Part shown: positions 19,501-29,764 of the stretch, piece by piece
Layout: every line of letters begins with the position of its first letter
How positions within the stretch are numbered: the first letter of the stretch is position 1
Assembly: GCA_965212595.1 (NCBI GenBank)
Contig: CBDBVE010000008.1
Coordinates: 81,643-145,642 of the forward strand
Source: Poritiphilus sp965212595
GTDB taxonomy: Bacteria; Bacteroidota; Bacteroidia; Flavobacteriales; Flavobacteriaceae
DNA: 64,000 nucleotides
Direction of reading: 5' to 3'
The notes under the pieces: generated by a model
What the model was told of the DNA's origin: nothing
The model's input: only the letters and a program-made list of their open reading frames with translations
Database searches by the model: none
Made by a program: the position numbers and the translations under genes

Positions 19501-19831
19501 ACAGTTTCTTTCTCCATGGTCTACAGATTGCTATAGCGACATTGTCTTTGGAGGAAGGATTCATAAATCAGTGCTCTTGAACTTCGTAGAAGAGCGCTCC
19601 TATGTGGATTATGTCACCTGCTTTAAGATGTACCATATTGTTAAGGAAGATCCTGAGAATAACCCCAATGAAGATGTTGATGAGGCCATTGCCCTTACTT
19701 CGGTTTCCATAATAGGTTCGGCTGATGATCATATCATTACAGAAATAGCCGCTAACGAAGCAGATCAATGCCAGTGCGAGGACAATATCATACCAAAAAG
19801 AGAAACGCTACTAAGCGTTGATAATTGTTAA
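16586..19831 (+). CDS. Baseplate wedge protein, gp47/baseplate J-like (Afp11-like)
   Basis: A 1081-residue protein overlapping the gp25 gene by four bases. The C-terminal third carries the baseplate J signature region (E-R-A-F-Y-T-R-V-S-E-R-L-R-H-K-N-R-A, I-W-D-Y-E-H-L-I-L-E-K-F-P, and later V-D-F-K-V-K-F). The long N-terminal part contains beta-rich insertions. In eCIS particles Afp11-like proteins form the wedge that links the gp25 ring, spike and outer baseplate. The length is within the range of Bacteroidota homologues as I know them. The last residues include a Cys-rich D-Q-C-Q-C segment. Confidence 0.9.
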   Translation: MSENCFHSNPLRRDGTNQKQRTLKELLPSYVAVDERSMKDLMTFVQAFGEEIRFFDRTNAIDGHWADFFKITDEEWETFSLEDYLTNLKIDQAANPHLALFFGFLYIFKVVQDDINTITERHLEYYYKEVLQIKERAAEPDKVAVIFELAKHVESHLLKMGTALKAGKDNTGANVIYKLNEDTVINIAQIGSLKAQFANLFDELPKGTKFPKTDHRVYISPQANSGDGLGSEIETEEKDWPIFGRPSFVTDEEAPSGLKIANRQEGKVGFAIASPLLFLSEGQRKISLEIGIEFGGDQTKVIDVKDKVSLLLSGEEEWIEANFLTGDIAEIAFIDGQWKLNISVHLKIDQPAVVAYNNEVLLENINTKWPVLKLLINTEDTSKNSFYKRLKGVQANTIELSVEIDGEGDGIPGMQDLLVQNDNGSLDASKPIPLFGNQPYLGSKFYIGHWEAFQKSLEFLTFKWQWVDLPTNSDGFLGYYNNYTPTDGRDNRDFWIRTEMLDKKEWQNIAPGTYYWLFRDIDSNPIDDSSPLPNATQQSKLHLDSSKLSDIDRNFDMEQFEEYDNNLQRGFVRFVLSNVDFGHKTYAKDFSDQAILLSKESPPADAALPNAPYEPAIENLSLYYKSALSFDLAASGSEGVEQFFHLEPFGNYEVDLSEPTNTLLPTIKQEGTLFIGIEDLQPPQTLAMLVQVAEGSANPVKEKQEVEWAFLSENTWTPFDQYSLLNDSTNGLLTSGIVKFDIPRTATKGNTRLDPNLHWIKASVRKDSDAVCDVIDIRTQAISASFVDDGNDPKFLEKALEPGTISKLLNADASIKKLEQPYASSDGKPPEKERAFYTRVSERLRHKNRAINIWDYEHLILEKFPKVYKVKCVNHTSFEGLVSNYSETAPGHVSVVIIANVQNKNAVDPLRPLASLDQLSEIKAYIEEIKPPCAVLHVKNPIYEEVKVDFKVKFHKGIDAGYYLTKLREEIKQFLSPWSTDCYSDIVFGGRIHKSVLLNFVEERSYVDYVTCFKMYHIVKEDPENNPNEDVDEAIALTSVSIIGSADDHIITEIAANEADQCQCEDNIIPKRETLLSVDNC

Positions 19832-19844
19832 AAGTAATTCTACA

Positions 19845-22800
19845 ATGAGTGAAATACAGACCATATCTAAAGCACCACCTGCTCTAAAAAGCATGCATTA
19901 TGAAAGCTTACGTGAAATAGGTATTGCACGTATTCAAGAGCTGGCTGGCAAACTGTGGACAGACTACAACACTCATGACCCTGGTATTACGATATTAGAA
20001 GCGCTGAGTTTTGTTCTTACAGATATAGGATACCGTATCAACTATGACATAAGGGACATTCTCGCCCAAAAATTGGGAAGTCCGGACTATTATGACATTA
20101 AAAACTTCTACACTGCATGTGAAATACTCCCTGTTTGCCCAGTGACCTTTAACGATTTCAGAGAGATCATGATAGATGTTGAGGTGGTAGACGATAGCGA
20201 AGAAGAGTTGCAATACTACGGCGTAAAAAACGCATGGATTTCAAAATCACCAGACGCTGAATGTGCCATTTACGTAGACCATAAAAACAGTGAACTCAGT
20301 CTTACGCCAATCCCAGGCGTTGCCGAACAGGACACTTTTTTTGTTAAAACGCTTTATGACATCCTTTTAGAGTTTGATAAGAACGAAAAGTATGGAGACT
20401 TAAACGAAAACACCATTGAAGGGACCTTTGTTCTCTATGAATTTCCTGCTCTGGTTGAACTTCAGGGATTAAAAGCGGCCATTACTATTACCTTCCCCAA
20501 CTGGGATGACGAAATTAATTGGGATGATTATAATGAAGTTAGGGCAGCAGTAAAGGCTGTTTCTCTTAAGTTCCTGGAAGTTGCGGATGGTTATGGTTTT
20601 AACTACGAACTCACGGCAGACCAACTTGTGGTGTTAACGGCTGATGTGGATTCTAAACCGGTCCCCGATTTGGGCAATTTGATTACACAGCTAAACGATT
20701 TCATGTACGATCCGGTTGACGGATTGATCACAAAGTATGTAGAGAAGATTGCTATTATTCATCAGGTAGTAGCCAAGGTAAAAAGCAGGCTCCATCAGAA
20801 CAGGAATTTATGTGATGATTTCTTCCGTTTTAATGCCCTTAAAGTAGAGGAGATCCTATTGTGCACAGATATCGAATTGAATAACCTGGCCGATGTAGAA
20901 GAAACAGAGGCGGCCATTTTTCATGCGATATCAAAATTCTTATCGCCAACAGTACATTTCTATACCCTTGAAGAAATGTTGAACAAATGTGCTGTAAAAA
21001 ACAAATATGAGCTTGAGGCTATTAGTATTGGCGAAAAAAGAATAACAATCAATAGCTCTCTAAAAGAAGATGTGGGTTGCGAAGATATTGTATCTATTTC
21101 GGGTGATGAACTGCTGGCGGGTGAATATACGGTAAGCTGCATTATGGCCAATGAGAACAACCCTACTTTTACCGACATACTGATTGAAGAAGAACTTAAA
21201 GCGGAAACCTTCGCCGAAGATGCCTTCTTTTTTGTAGGCAGGATTGACGAAAATCTCTGTAAAACAGTCGATCAGATTTTTGAAGGGCCAAAACTAATCC
21301 ATGGCTTTATTGACGAGGAAGAGTTAGAGGCCACACAACTGACCAAAGTGATCCATGTTTCAGACCTTATTCGCATTATTATGGATGTTGAAGGGGTCAA
21401 GGCAGTAAGGAACATCCAAATAGCCAATAAACCGCAGGACAACGACGACGGTATAGAAGAGAAGAATGTCAAATGGTGTTTAGAATTGGCCTGGGAATAC
21501 AACTACGTTCCCCGCCTAAGTCTAGATCAATCTAAAATAACTTTTTATAAAGAACAACTTCCTTTTCTAGCTGATGACAACCAGGTAGCCGACCTAATAA
21601 GAGAGCTGGAGGATGCTGATCGGCCACAGAAATTACGTTACCCCAAAATGGATATCGATTCGTCTTTCGGTGAATTTAAGGATCTTGAAAATTACGTCTC
21701 TATTCAAGAAGAGTTTCCAGACATCTATGGAGTGGGTTCATCAGGTATTCCAGACTTGTCATCTTTAGAAGGATTGAAAAAGGCCGAACGCCTTGGGAAG
21801 GTTAAGCAACTTAAAGGATTTCTTACATTTTTCGATCAATTAATGGCCAATGAGCTCGCCCAATTAAACCGGGTTAAAGACTTGTTCTCAATGAATGGAG
21901 AGAAGAATGAGTTTGGCGAGTATAAAATTGATCACACCTATTTTTCAAAGCCTCTTTACGATGTTATTCCCAATGGAGAAGAGCTTTATGTGGACAAATC
22001 CGGACATTTGGTTACCCTCAAGAAGCTGGTAGAAGATGAACAGCTTTACATAAAGAGGCGAAATAAATTCCTCGATCATCTTTTGGGAAGGTTTGCTGAA
22101 ACCTTCGCAGACTACGCAATTTTAGCACATAAATTAGACAAGGAAAATGCAGGTCTTGATCTTATTGAAGACAAGCTTCAATTTTTGGATCGCTATCCTG
22201 CCATTAGCGCCGAACGTGGAAAAGGTTTTAATTATTTACAGAAGTGCTACCAGTGGCATATTGAAAATGTATCAGGGGTAGAACAACGAGCTTCTTTCTT
22301 ATCAGGAATTGCTGAAAGGGAAATAGAAGCCCTCAATTTTAGTCCTAATTTTGAGATCGATCCTGGTTTGGCCGGCTTCGTAGTAAAGAATGATCTGGAC
22401 CAGGACGTACTCACCCAGGCTGCGGCTATAGAAGATGAAAAGGCTGTAAAAGAGTTGTTTGAGCGAATTGTTATGACCGGCACATGCCGCGGTAACTTCG
22501 AGATTGTTCCCGTAGATGGAGGCAATTTCGCCTTTAATCTTCTTTGCAAAGGAGAAGTTTTAGCCATTAGTGCTAAACAAGATTTTAATTCTGATGCTGA
22601 AGGAGGCGATGCCGATATGGCAATTGATGAGCTTATAGCCGTATTAAAAAGAGAGCATTTTGAAAATCATGAAGCCAACCGGAAGAATTTAGCCTGCCCT
22701 TTTGCCAATTACTTTACATACACACTTAGTATTGACAATAGTATAAGTCCGCCTGATTTACCCACCTATACGTTAACCTATGAACTCTACTCTACGGCAT

Positions 22801-24563
22801 TTCAATTTACAGCTCCATTTAAAGTTGTAGAAGGGCAAATTACCGAGGAGGTCGTACTGGAAGAGACCGAAACCCTGCCCCTTACAGATGACAATGTAAG
22901 AAGAAAGGGTGAGGCGGCCATTCACAGATTACTTTGGGAAATTGTATGGAATGCCAAAGACCGTCGTCAATATCTTTTAGATGCCGCAACCACTCCCTAT
23001 CGGTTTCAAATATGTAGCAAGAAGGCCATCATACTCGGAGAGAGTGTTGCCCAGGATTTCAATGCCGTACTGGCAGATCAGATAAAAACAGGAACCTCCA
23101 AGGAACTTGAGATCATTGACTCTACCAACAACAACGGACAGTATACCATAGCCAATGCCGAAGCCAAAGGCCCCAATATTGAAATCGAATTAACAACCGA
23201 TATCCCTTCACCAATCTTCGACGGTAGGGCTATTTGGGAAGAAGAATTTGATATTCAGGAGATCAATAAGGAAGAGAGATGGCTCAAGGCTACTACTGAT
23301 ATAAGTGCCTATTTTTTGGTAGATGATGTCTTTCAGATAAAGAACTCTACCAGCAATGACGGCAACTATACCATCAGGGGTATTGAAGATGATGGGGGTA
23401 AAACCATTTTGAAATTTTGGGAGGAAATACCTACAGAAAGCCCTGATGGGATTATTGCAGACCGACATGTTTTCGAAATGGTGGCCATAAGTGGAAAGGT
23501 ACTTACGGTAAAGGGAGGTGAAGACGAAAAAGCTATTAAAAAATTGATAAGCTTTATTGACCATGCCTTCTTCCAACATGAGGGAATGCATCTCATTGAG
23601 CACACTTTAATTCGGCCTAGAATATGTGAGGAGCTGTTTGTAGATCTGGCACCAAAATCCCTGGTGCCTCTGGCCGGAACAATAGCCGAACTAGTCTTTA
23701 CAAAAAAGACCGGGATCACCAAAGTGACGTCGGGCACAGATACTATTAATGTAACTGATAATATAAAAGCCGAGATACAAGGAGATGAAATAAGCATTGA
23801 GGGAGGCCCCTATCACGGGAAGGAATTTACCGTAAAAAGTATTGGCACACAGTCTGGAAAGTCGAGAGTAAAAACAGAGGAAAATTTAAAATTTAATCTG
23901 CCCCAGCCTCCTTTTGACAGCGGAACATTGCGGTATGCGGCCAAAGCCACTATTGTAAAAACAAAACCCACCTCAAATACCATTACACTGAATGATACCG
24001 CGGTTGAAGTTATTGAAGCAGGTGATTTTGTGACCCTTATAAACCCTGAGAAACCAAAGAACGACGGACAATTTAGGGTTATGGAAGTCAAAAAAACGGG
24101 AACTGAATTCAATATCAAATTGGGTGCAAAACTTCTTTTGGTTCAAGACGATTTACTTCCAATACACCTGGATCAGGAGTGTGAGGCTTGCCAACTTAGC
24201 GATGTCTATTCCTGTATTGCTACAGTCATCTTACCCTATTGGGCAGATCGCTTTATCGACATGGATTTTAGAAAATTTATCGAAAAGACCATCAGATTAG
24301 AGACCCCGGCACACATTTTATTGAACATTTGCTGGGTTGACTGCGAGCATATGGCAGAATTTGAACAGAAATACAAAGCCTGGCTACTGGAAATAAACAA
24401 ACCCGTTTGGAACAAGTCAGCACTTTCAAATGCTTTGAATGAATTTATAATGGCACTTACAGCCAGTAGAAATATATACCCCACAGGAACTCTACACAGT
24501 TGCGATGAAGATGAATCACTGGAGGGAGCAATCATTTTAAATAATTCGGTTTTAGGAACCTAA
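19845..24563 (+). CDS. Giant baseplate protein (Afp12-like)
   Basis: About 1572 residues from the ATG at 19845. An upstream TTG at 19818 would overlap the previous gene and is less likely. The N-terminus contains K-L-W-T-D-Y-N-T-H-D-P-G-I-T-I-L-E-A-L, which is conserved in Afp12-like wedge proteins and contacts the Afp11-like subunit. The middle holds beta-sandwich insertions, including two S-T-N/S-N-D/N-G-x-Y-T-I copies (near residues 1105 and 1175) that look like small tandem domains. No signal peptide is present. It is predicted to be an outer baseplate arm; the insertions could be system-specific decorations. Confidence 0.82.
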   Translation: MSEIQTISKAPPALKSMHYESLREIGIARIQELAGKLWTDYNTHDPGITILEALSFVLTDIGYRINYDIRDILAQKLGSPDYYDIKNFYTACEILPVCPVTFNDFREIMIDVEVVDDSEEELQYYGVKNAWISKSPDAECAIYVDHKNSELSLTPIPGVAEQDTFFVKTLYDILLEFDKNEKYGDLNENTIEGTFVLYEFPALVELQGLKAAITITFPNWDDEINWDDYNEVRAAVKAVSLKFLEVADGYGFNYELTADQLVVLTADVDSKPVPDLGNLITQLNDFMYDPVDGLITKYVEKIAIIHQVVAKVKSRLHQNRNLCDDFFRFNALKVEEILLCTDIELNNLADVEETEAAIFHAISKFLSPTVHFYTLEEMLNKCAVKNKYELEAISIGEKRITINSSLKEDVGCEDIVSISGDELLAGEYTVSCIMANENNPTFTDILIEEELKAETFAEDAFFFVGRIDENLCKTVDQIFEGPKLIHGFIDEEELEATQLTKVIHVSDLIRIIMDVEGVKAVRNIQIANKPQDNDDGIEEKNVKWCLELAWEYNYVPRLSLDQSKITFYKEQLPFLADDNQVADLIRELEDADRPQKLRYPKMDIDSSFGEFKDLENYVSIQEEFPDIYGVGSSGIPDLSSLEGLKKAERLGKVKQLKGFLTFFDQLMANELAQLNRVKDLFSMNGEKNEFGEYKIDHTYFSKPLYDVIPNGEELYVDKSGHLVTLKKLVEDEQLYIKRRNKFLDHLLGRFAETFADYAILAHKLDKENAGLDLIEDKLQFLDRYPAISAERGKGFNYLQKCYQWHIENVSGVEQRASFLSGIAEREIEALNFSPNFEIDPGLAGFVVKNDLDQDVLTQAAAIEDEKAVKELFERIVMTGTCRGNFEIVPVDGGNFAFNLLCKGEVLAISAKQDFNSDAEGGDADMAIDELIAVLKREHFENHEANRKNLACPFANYFTYTLSIDNSISPPDLPTYTLTYELYSTAFQFTAPFKVVEGQITEEVVLEETETLPLTDDNVRRKGEAAIHRLLWEIVWNAKDRRQYLLDAATTPYRFQICSKKAIILGESVAQDFNAVLADQIKTGTSKELEIIDSTNNNGQYTIANAEAKGPNIEIELTTDIPSPIFDGRAIWEEEFDIQEINKEERWLKATTDISAYFLVDDVFQIKNSTSNDGNYTIRGIEDDGGKTILKFWEEIPTESPDGIIADRHVFEMVAISGKVLTVKGGEDEKAIKKLISFIDHAFFQHEGMHLIEHTLIRPRICEELFVDLAPKSLVPLAGTIAELVFTKKTGITKVTSGTDTINVTDNIKAEIQGDEISIEGGPYHGKEFTVKSIGTQSGKSRVKTEENLKFNLPQPPFDSGTLRYAAKATIVKTKPTSNTITLNDTAVEVIEAGDFVTLINPEKPKNDGQFRVMEVKKTGTEFNIKLGAKLLLVQDDLLPIHLDQECEACQLSDVYSCIATVILPYWADRFIDMDFRKFIEKTIRLETPAHILLNICWVDCEHMAEFEQKYKAWLLEINKPVWNKSALSNALNEFIMALTASRNIYPTGTLHSCDEDESLEGAIILNNSVLGT

Positions 24564-24574
24564 AAAATTAAGTC

Positions 24575-27500
24575 ATGAGTATTCTTATCAATAACCACCC
24601 GATTTTCGAAGACAATCAGGTACTCACAAGCGTACAGCTCAATCAGTCCTTTAAATATCTTGATCTGCAGACCAGGCTTACCCGGTCCTGTTTGATTGGG
24701 ATGGGTATAGGCTGTGGCTTAGAACTCCAGTACGATGACAGTGAGACAACGAAAGTGATTATCAAAGAGGGGTTAGGAATAAGCTCAGAGGGCTTTCTCA
24801 TAAAACTGTGCCCTGAAGGTGGTAGCTGTGTTACTACCCAATATAGAGCGTATAATATACCCGAAAACACGGTATATACACCTTTTCAGAACGACCTCTT
24901 TGTTCAGGACGTAGATCTTTATGAACTTTTAACGGAAGATGCAGAGCTGGATGAAGACGAAGATGTGTTTCAGCTTTCTTCAACATTTCTGGCAGACAAA
25001 GTGGTTGTGCTCTTTTTGGAATGTCTGGACTACGACCTAAAGTCTTGCCTCGGCAAAAGCTGTGATGAACTGGGTGTCGATCGGATCTTTACCTTAAGAA
25101 AACTGCTAATTAGCGTTACAGACCTGATTAGAGTCAATCAAAGATCTAATGGCGGCCGTCAGGACGATTTGTTCCTGAAAAAGTACGATCTAAAGAGTAT
25201 TTCACTCCCCAGGGTCTTTTTCGATCAGGCAAGTACAGTACACTATTTCCCTTTTGCATATAAATATGTAGAGGCTATTCAAAAGGTTTACGCTCCGCTT
25301 AAAGACCTTTTAAACGGTAGTTATGTGGCCTATGAAGGGATCTTACACAATGTCTATGGAGAGAACCCCTTTAATAATGCTATTGTAGGCGATGTTTTTT
25401 CACAGCTTGAAGTTTACCTGAGTGGCGGCCTAAAACAACCCAGCTGGTGGGGAATTCAATATGTATATGACTTCATCAAGGATCTTATTATGGCTTATGA
25501 CGAATTCAGAGCTTGCGCATACGATTTAATGGTTCAGTGCTGCCCTGATATGACGCGTTTTCCGAGGCATCTCATGTTGGGTAAGGTCATAGAAGGAGAA
25601 AGGGACAAATGCCAGGTAGACCTTTTTAGGCATGCATTCACACAACCTCCAATTTATAACAACCAGAAGTACCTATTGGCAAAAACACTTTCACTTCACA
25701 AAAGGATGGTACTGATGCTCGAAAAGTTTTCTTTTGAGAGACTTTATAGTGCAGAGAAAATAGAGGGTAAAGCCACCCCAAGCTGTGAAAAGAAGTCGGT
25801 TCTTTCAAAAAGAAGTATTCCATTTTATTACGATTCTAAAAGTGCCAGCAAATTTGAGGTACTAGAAACGCTGGAGATAGAATGGAATTATGAGCGAAAG
25901 TTCAGACAGTGCCAACTCACTGAGAAAGAGAGCAACGCACTTAATCTTTCCTACGATAACAATATTATGGGATTGGAGCCGAAAACACCAATCACTACAC
26001 CTTTACATTTTGATATCGATCAACTTAATTTCCTACGCCTCGAAGGATTTCATGGCAAAGGACTTCGTGAAACTATGGCAGGTTTGAATACACTAAAACA
26101 TAGAGCGAACCTGAGTTTCGACATTGAAACAATCTACTTCGGGGATACGATTCCGGATGTCAGGCTCTTAGAATGTTTTTATAAGGATCTACAACCAGAT
26201 TACGAGATTTGGAGGGGTAAACTCCTGTATTTTCTAGAATTTTTTGCGCGATTTACGAACATTTCCAGATTTCTCTCTTCTCAGAGATTAAAAGGACTCT
26301 CCTCCGGTAGTTTCGCAGCAACAGATAAACTTGCAATGGAGCCCTTAGAGACCGAGCTAAATCTGATGCGAAACCTCAATGTTGGACTCAACAAAAGAAA
26401 CTGGACCCACGCCGTGGAAGAGGTATATTTTGATACCAAGAGTGTAAACATGGGTCGTTGGACCTCTGTTGAAACAGAGAAAGCCAATCTGGGTACAGCC
26501 ATCAATGACAAACGAAATGTGGGGGAATTACACGAGCAGATTACTAAGTGCATTGCTGCCATAAGAGCTAATACCCCCGAAAAAATAAGCAATTTTAAGA
26601 TGGCAGACTGGTTGGAGTCTTACAAATGCCCGTTGACGGTTTATATGGAATTAGTAAAACTGCTGGCTTCAAGGATTCCACGTGGCGCTAATACCAAAGC
26701 TTTCAATACTATTATGCGGCTTTATTGTGCCCTGCACGAGGTTATGAGAAACCTGTTTATTTTCCCATATATAGATGCACGCATCTTCTGGAATACGCTC
26801 AAAAACAGACTAGATCAGTATAAGAAGCAGCATCAGTTTACCGAATTTGCACAACTTCATCCAGGACTTGAGCATAAGGCGGGAGTTGAGCCGGGAGGCA
26901 CATTTGTTTTATTGGTCCAGGCGGAGTATTCAGATCGTTCAAAGGAAGAATTACAAAAGCAGCTTTCAGAATTTTTTAGCGAGAATGAAAAGCTTCCGTT
27001 TAGTGAGGAGGATGTGTTTAGGTTTGAAAAAGAACTATTTGGGAAAGTAGTTGGCGATTTTACCCTACCCTATAAATGCTGTGATCCTTGTAATGATATC
27101 GGTTCGCAGGTCGCGCAGTTAGACCCAATAGCCCTTCCAATTTGTGAAGTGGTCCCGGTCAGGGAAGTTTCTGATAATAAAGTATTGACATATGGAATAC
27201 TCAAGGAAAAATTGTTTCATACGATGTATGAACCAGAAAGGTATAGGGCTAAGCTTTTAGGGGGAGCGCAATTTGGCAATGCTTCTTTGGAGTTCTATCC
27301 TTTTGAATATGACAAAACCAAGAACACACAAGGATTTATCTATGAGGTAGATATCAAGAAAGTGGCGGCAGAGGCCCCTAAAACAGAAAGCGCCTATTTG
27401 ATAGATACCATTCCTTATGATATCTGGGATGCAGATAAGAATGAAAAGGTAGATGGCTCGGTAATTACAGTAATCGTGCCCATTCTTGCACAAATAGATA

Positions 27501-28306
27501 GTAAGCTTACCGGCTTTAGAGGAACTGTGTTCACCGAATCGGCAAGTGCAGGAAATGTGCCTATTTCTGGCGCTGAGGTATGGACAGATGTTCAGGGCAG
27601 GAAAATTTCTGATGTCACCAAAAAAGAAGGAATATATGAACTCAAAGATGCTCAGTTAAGTCCGGGGTCATATACACTAAGAGTTACTGCTCCTGGTTAT
27701 TACAGTGCTGTTATTCCACAGGTACAGCTCAAGGACAAGGTAGTTTCTTTAGATATAGCACTTCAACCTTTTGTATTTTTTGCCGTAGATGAGAGAAATT
27801 TGCTAGAAATTCTCAATATAAGCGAAAACTCTACAAAAGCTGTGCTGATCAATGAAGAATTTAAAAGGAGTGCCGAACTCTATAGGGATGCTCTAAAACA
27901 CTCTATTGAGGCCGAAAAAGACAATGCTAAGTCTTTAATGGCTGCAGATGAAGCTATATCTAGATTTAATAAAGATGAAAAACTCACCATTGAAGAGTTG
28001 AATGAGATTTATACCGCTAACAGAAATGTTCTCCTTGAAGAGATTAACACAACGAAGTCTAGTCACACCAAGAAGAATAGGTCTAATGTCTTACGTGTTC
28101 TTACCAATAGTTATATGGATCGTCTAATTCAGAAAGAACCAGGCAAATTGAGTGAAACCAGTGCTAAGACGGTTGCTGAGTCTGGAAGACTGATAGCGAA
28201 GTCTGGTGTGGCTATAAAAGATAATTTCAATAAATGGTCTAGCCGTAAGGAAGAAGTAGTAGGTACACAAGTTGTGAAGCAGATCAAAGATACTTTTAAA
28301 ATATAG
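24575..28306 (+). CDS. Large eCIS-associated protein with a carboxypeptidase-regulatory-like domain
   Basis: A 1243-residue protein 11 bases after the Afp12-like gene. The N-terminus (INNHPIFEDNQVLTSVQLNQ) and the long helical middle are not of a family I can name. Around residues 975-1070 there is a CarboxypepD_reg/Ig-like beta-sandwich: G-x-V-F-T-E, G-A-E-V-W-T-D, Y-E-L-K and L-R-V-T-A-P-G-Y-Y. The last ~170 residues are helical and charged. It has no secretion signal. By position it replaces the Afp13 tail-fibre gene of the Serratia system, so it may be a baseplate or receptor-facing component; this is an inference from order, not from sequence similarity. Confidence 0.65.
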   Translation: MSILINNHPIFEDNQVLTSVQLNQSFKYLDLQTRLTRSCLIGMGIGCGLELQYDDSETTKVIIKEGLGISSEGFLIKLCPEGGSCVTTQYRAYNIPENTVYTPFQNDLFVQDVDLYELLTEDAELDEDEDVFQLSSTFLADKVVVLFLECLDYDLKSCLGKSCDELGVDRIFTLRKLLISVTDLIRVNQRSNGGRQDDLFLKKYDLKSISLPRVFFDQASTVHYFPFAYKYVEAIQKVYAPLKDLLNGSYVAYEGILHNVYGENPFNNAIVGDVFSQLEVYLSGGLKQPSWWGIQYVYDFIKDLIMAYDEFRACAYDLMVQCCPDMTRFPRHLMLGKVIEGERDKCQVDLFRHAFTQPPIYNNQKYLLAKTLSLHKRMVLMLEKFSFERLYSAEKIEGKATPSCEKKSVLSKRSIPFYYDSKSASKFEVLETLEIEWNYERKFRQCQLTEKESNALNLSYDNNIMGLEPKTPITTPLHFDIDQLNFLRLEGFHGKGLRETMAGLNTLKHRANLSFDIETIYFGDTIPDVRLLECFYKDLQPDYEIWRGKLLYFLEFFARFTNISRFLSSQRLKGLSSGSFAATDKLAMEPLETELNLMRNLNVGLNKRNWTHAVEEVYFDTKSVNMGRWTSVETEKANLGTAINDKRNVGELHEQITKCIAAIRANTPEKISNFKMADWLESYKCPLTVYMELVKLLASRIPRGANTKAFNTIMRLYCALHEVMRNLFIFPYIDARIFWNTLKNRLDQYKKQHQFTEFAQLHPGLEHKAGVEPGGTFVLLVQAEYSDRSKEELQKQLSEFFSENEKLPFSEEDVFRFEKELFGKVVGDFTLPYKCCDPCNDIGSQVAQLDPIALPICEVVPVREVSDNKVLTYGILKEKLFHTMYEPERYRAKLLGGAQFGNASLEFYPFEYDKTKNTQGFIYEVDIKKVAAEAPKTESAYLIDTIPYDIWDADKNEKVDGSVITVIVPILAQIDSKLTGFRGTVFTESASAGNVPISGAEVWTDVQGRKISDVTKKEGIYELKDAQLSPGSYTLRVTAPGYYSAVIPQVQLKDKVVSLDIALQPFVFFAVDERNLLEILNISENSTKAVLINEEFKRSAELYRDALKHSIEAEKDNAKSLMAADEAISRFNKDEKLTIEELNEIYTANRNVLLEEINTTKSSHTKKNRSNVLRVLTNSYMDRLIQKEPGKLSETSAKTVAESGRLIAKSGVAIKDNFNKWSSRKEEVVGTQVVKQIKDTFKI

Positions 28307-28309
28307 CGC

Positions 28310-29764
28310 ATGGCGGCCGTTGCCAGACATATGATAAAACAACAGATTCTTGAGGTAAAAATTGCCAATAGGGAAGATCAGGAAGCGGTAACGGAAAGTC
28401 TTGTTAAGATATACAATGAAAGTATAGGTGAAATTATAGATGAGATTTGCAATGAGCTTGTCCCCATTGATCAGCAGATTAGAATAGATTCTCTGGAGAT
28501 TGATCTGGGGCGCTTTGCAATGCGTCAATTGGCAAATGACTTTCCTATAGCCGCAAGGAAATCGCTAAGCGAAGCACTGATAAAGAAAATTGGCAGCAAA
28601 CAGGAGCGCATAGGACGTGGCAGTACAACCCAAGTGCAAAGTGCAAAAAACGCCCTGGTTCACTATCTGTCTACCGGACTTATTCCCTGGTATTACCACG
28701 GAGATTTGGCAGAACTTAAGACAGAATTTTCAGCTGAGAAGATTGACCAACTTCTTGATTATAAGAAGGTGTTTATGCGTACTGCCAGCCAAAAAAGGTC
28801 GATTCACTTCTTTGCTGAGGAGTCTTTGTTCTACTTTATTTTAGAAAACGGACCTAAAGATTCTAAAAATATTCTCAGCCAATTCAAAGCTTTACGTCTT
28901 GTACTTGATAAGCTTGCCAAAAGGAATGAGGTAAAGCTGGTAAAGGAGGCAAAAATACATTTAGAACAATTAGAAATTGGGAAGCCCGCTTATGAAAAAC
29001 TAATGGTCTATTTGCTGGCAAATACCCTAGGGAGTTCTGCTCCTAAAATTTCTTTGGCCAATTTGCTTTCCCCGGGCTTAATGATTGAAAAAGTAGTTGA
29101 GCTTCTTGAAAATCGCGAAGTAAAAAAACTACAACTGTTAAGCCCAGAAGAACAAAACTGCATTGAGGACTTTATCTTAACAAGAGCTAAGGCTCCTGAG
29201 AAGAATATTACTGTAAAGAAGACCGAAACAGAATTGAGTACAGAGAAAGTAAATTACGGGGAAGATGGCCTTGTGGTTAACAACGCTGGCCTTGTTTTGG
29301 TATGGCCGTATTTAGAAGCTTTTTTTACCGGGCTCAAGCTTATGAAAAATCAGGAATTTAAAGACCATAACTCCCAGGTTAAAGCAGTTCAATTACTACA
29401 TTATTTGGGTTTTGGATCCTTGCAGGCAACTAATGAAACCGAGTGGCTGTTAAACAAATTGTTATCCGGGCTTGAAGCCGGGGAATTTGTCGCTGATGGA
29501 GATGTTTTGACTGACAGTGATAAGCAGGAAGGAGAGCATTTACTGACGACGCTTATTACAAACTGGCCAGCCCTTAAAAACACGGGTGCTGACAGTTTAA
29601 GGCAAACATTTTTACAAAGAAACGGGCTGTTAGAAAGAAATGATAAAGGGTGGACTTTAAAAGTAGAACGGAAGGCTGTCGATGTTTTACTAGATAGGCT
29701 GAGCTGGCCTATTTCGGTAATTAAGCTGCCCTGGAACAACTACATAATTAATACGATATGGTAA
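28310..29764 (+). CDS. eCIS tape measure protein (Afp14-like)
   Basis: A 484-residue protein with the N-terminal signature of contractile injection system tape measures (MIKQQILEVKIANREDQE... L-E-I-D-L-G), then helical segments and a conserved-looking V-N-N-A-G-L-V-L-V-W-P-Y-L region. Tape measures set tube length and occupy the tube lumen during assembly. Either ATG 28310 or 28331 could start it; family members I know begin near MIKQQ, which favours the second. It overlaps the ATPase gene by seven bases. Confidence 0.88.
   Translation: MAAVARHMIKQQILEVKIANREDQEAVTESLVKIYNESIGEIIDEICNELVPIDQQIRIDSLEIDLGRFAMRQLANDFPIAARKSLSEALIKKIGSKQERIGRGSTTQVQSAKNALVHYLSTGLIPWYYHGDLAELKTEFSAEKIDQLLDYKKVFMRTASQKRSIHFFAEESLFYFILENGPKDSKNILSQFKALRLVLDKLAKRNEVKLVKEAKIHLEQLEIGKPAYEKLMVYLLANTLGSSAPKISLANLLSPGLMIEKVVELLENREVKKLQLLSPEEQNCIEDFILTRAKAPEKNITVKKTETELSTEKVNYGEDGLVVNNAGLVLVWPYLEAFFTGLKLMKNQEFKDHNSQVKAVQLLHYLGFGSLQATNETEWLLNKLLSGLEAGEFVADGDVLTDSDKQEGEHLLTTLITNWPALKNTGADSLRQTFLQRNGLLERNDKGWTLKVERKAVDVLLDRLSWPISVIKLPWNNYIINTIW

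Noticed and set aside
23366..23797. 143-residue minus-strand open frame in the Afp12-like gene
   Set aside because: Antisense to a well-supported long gene and without recognisable protein features.
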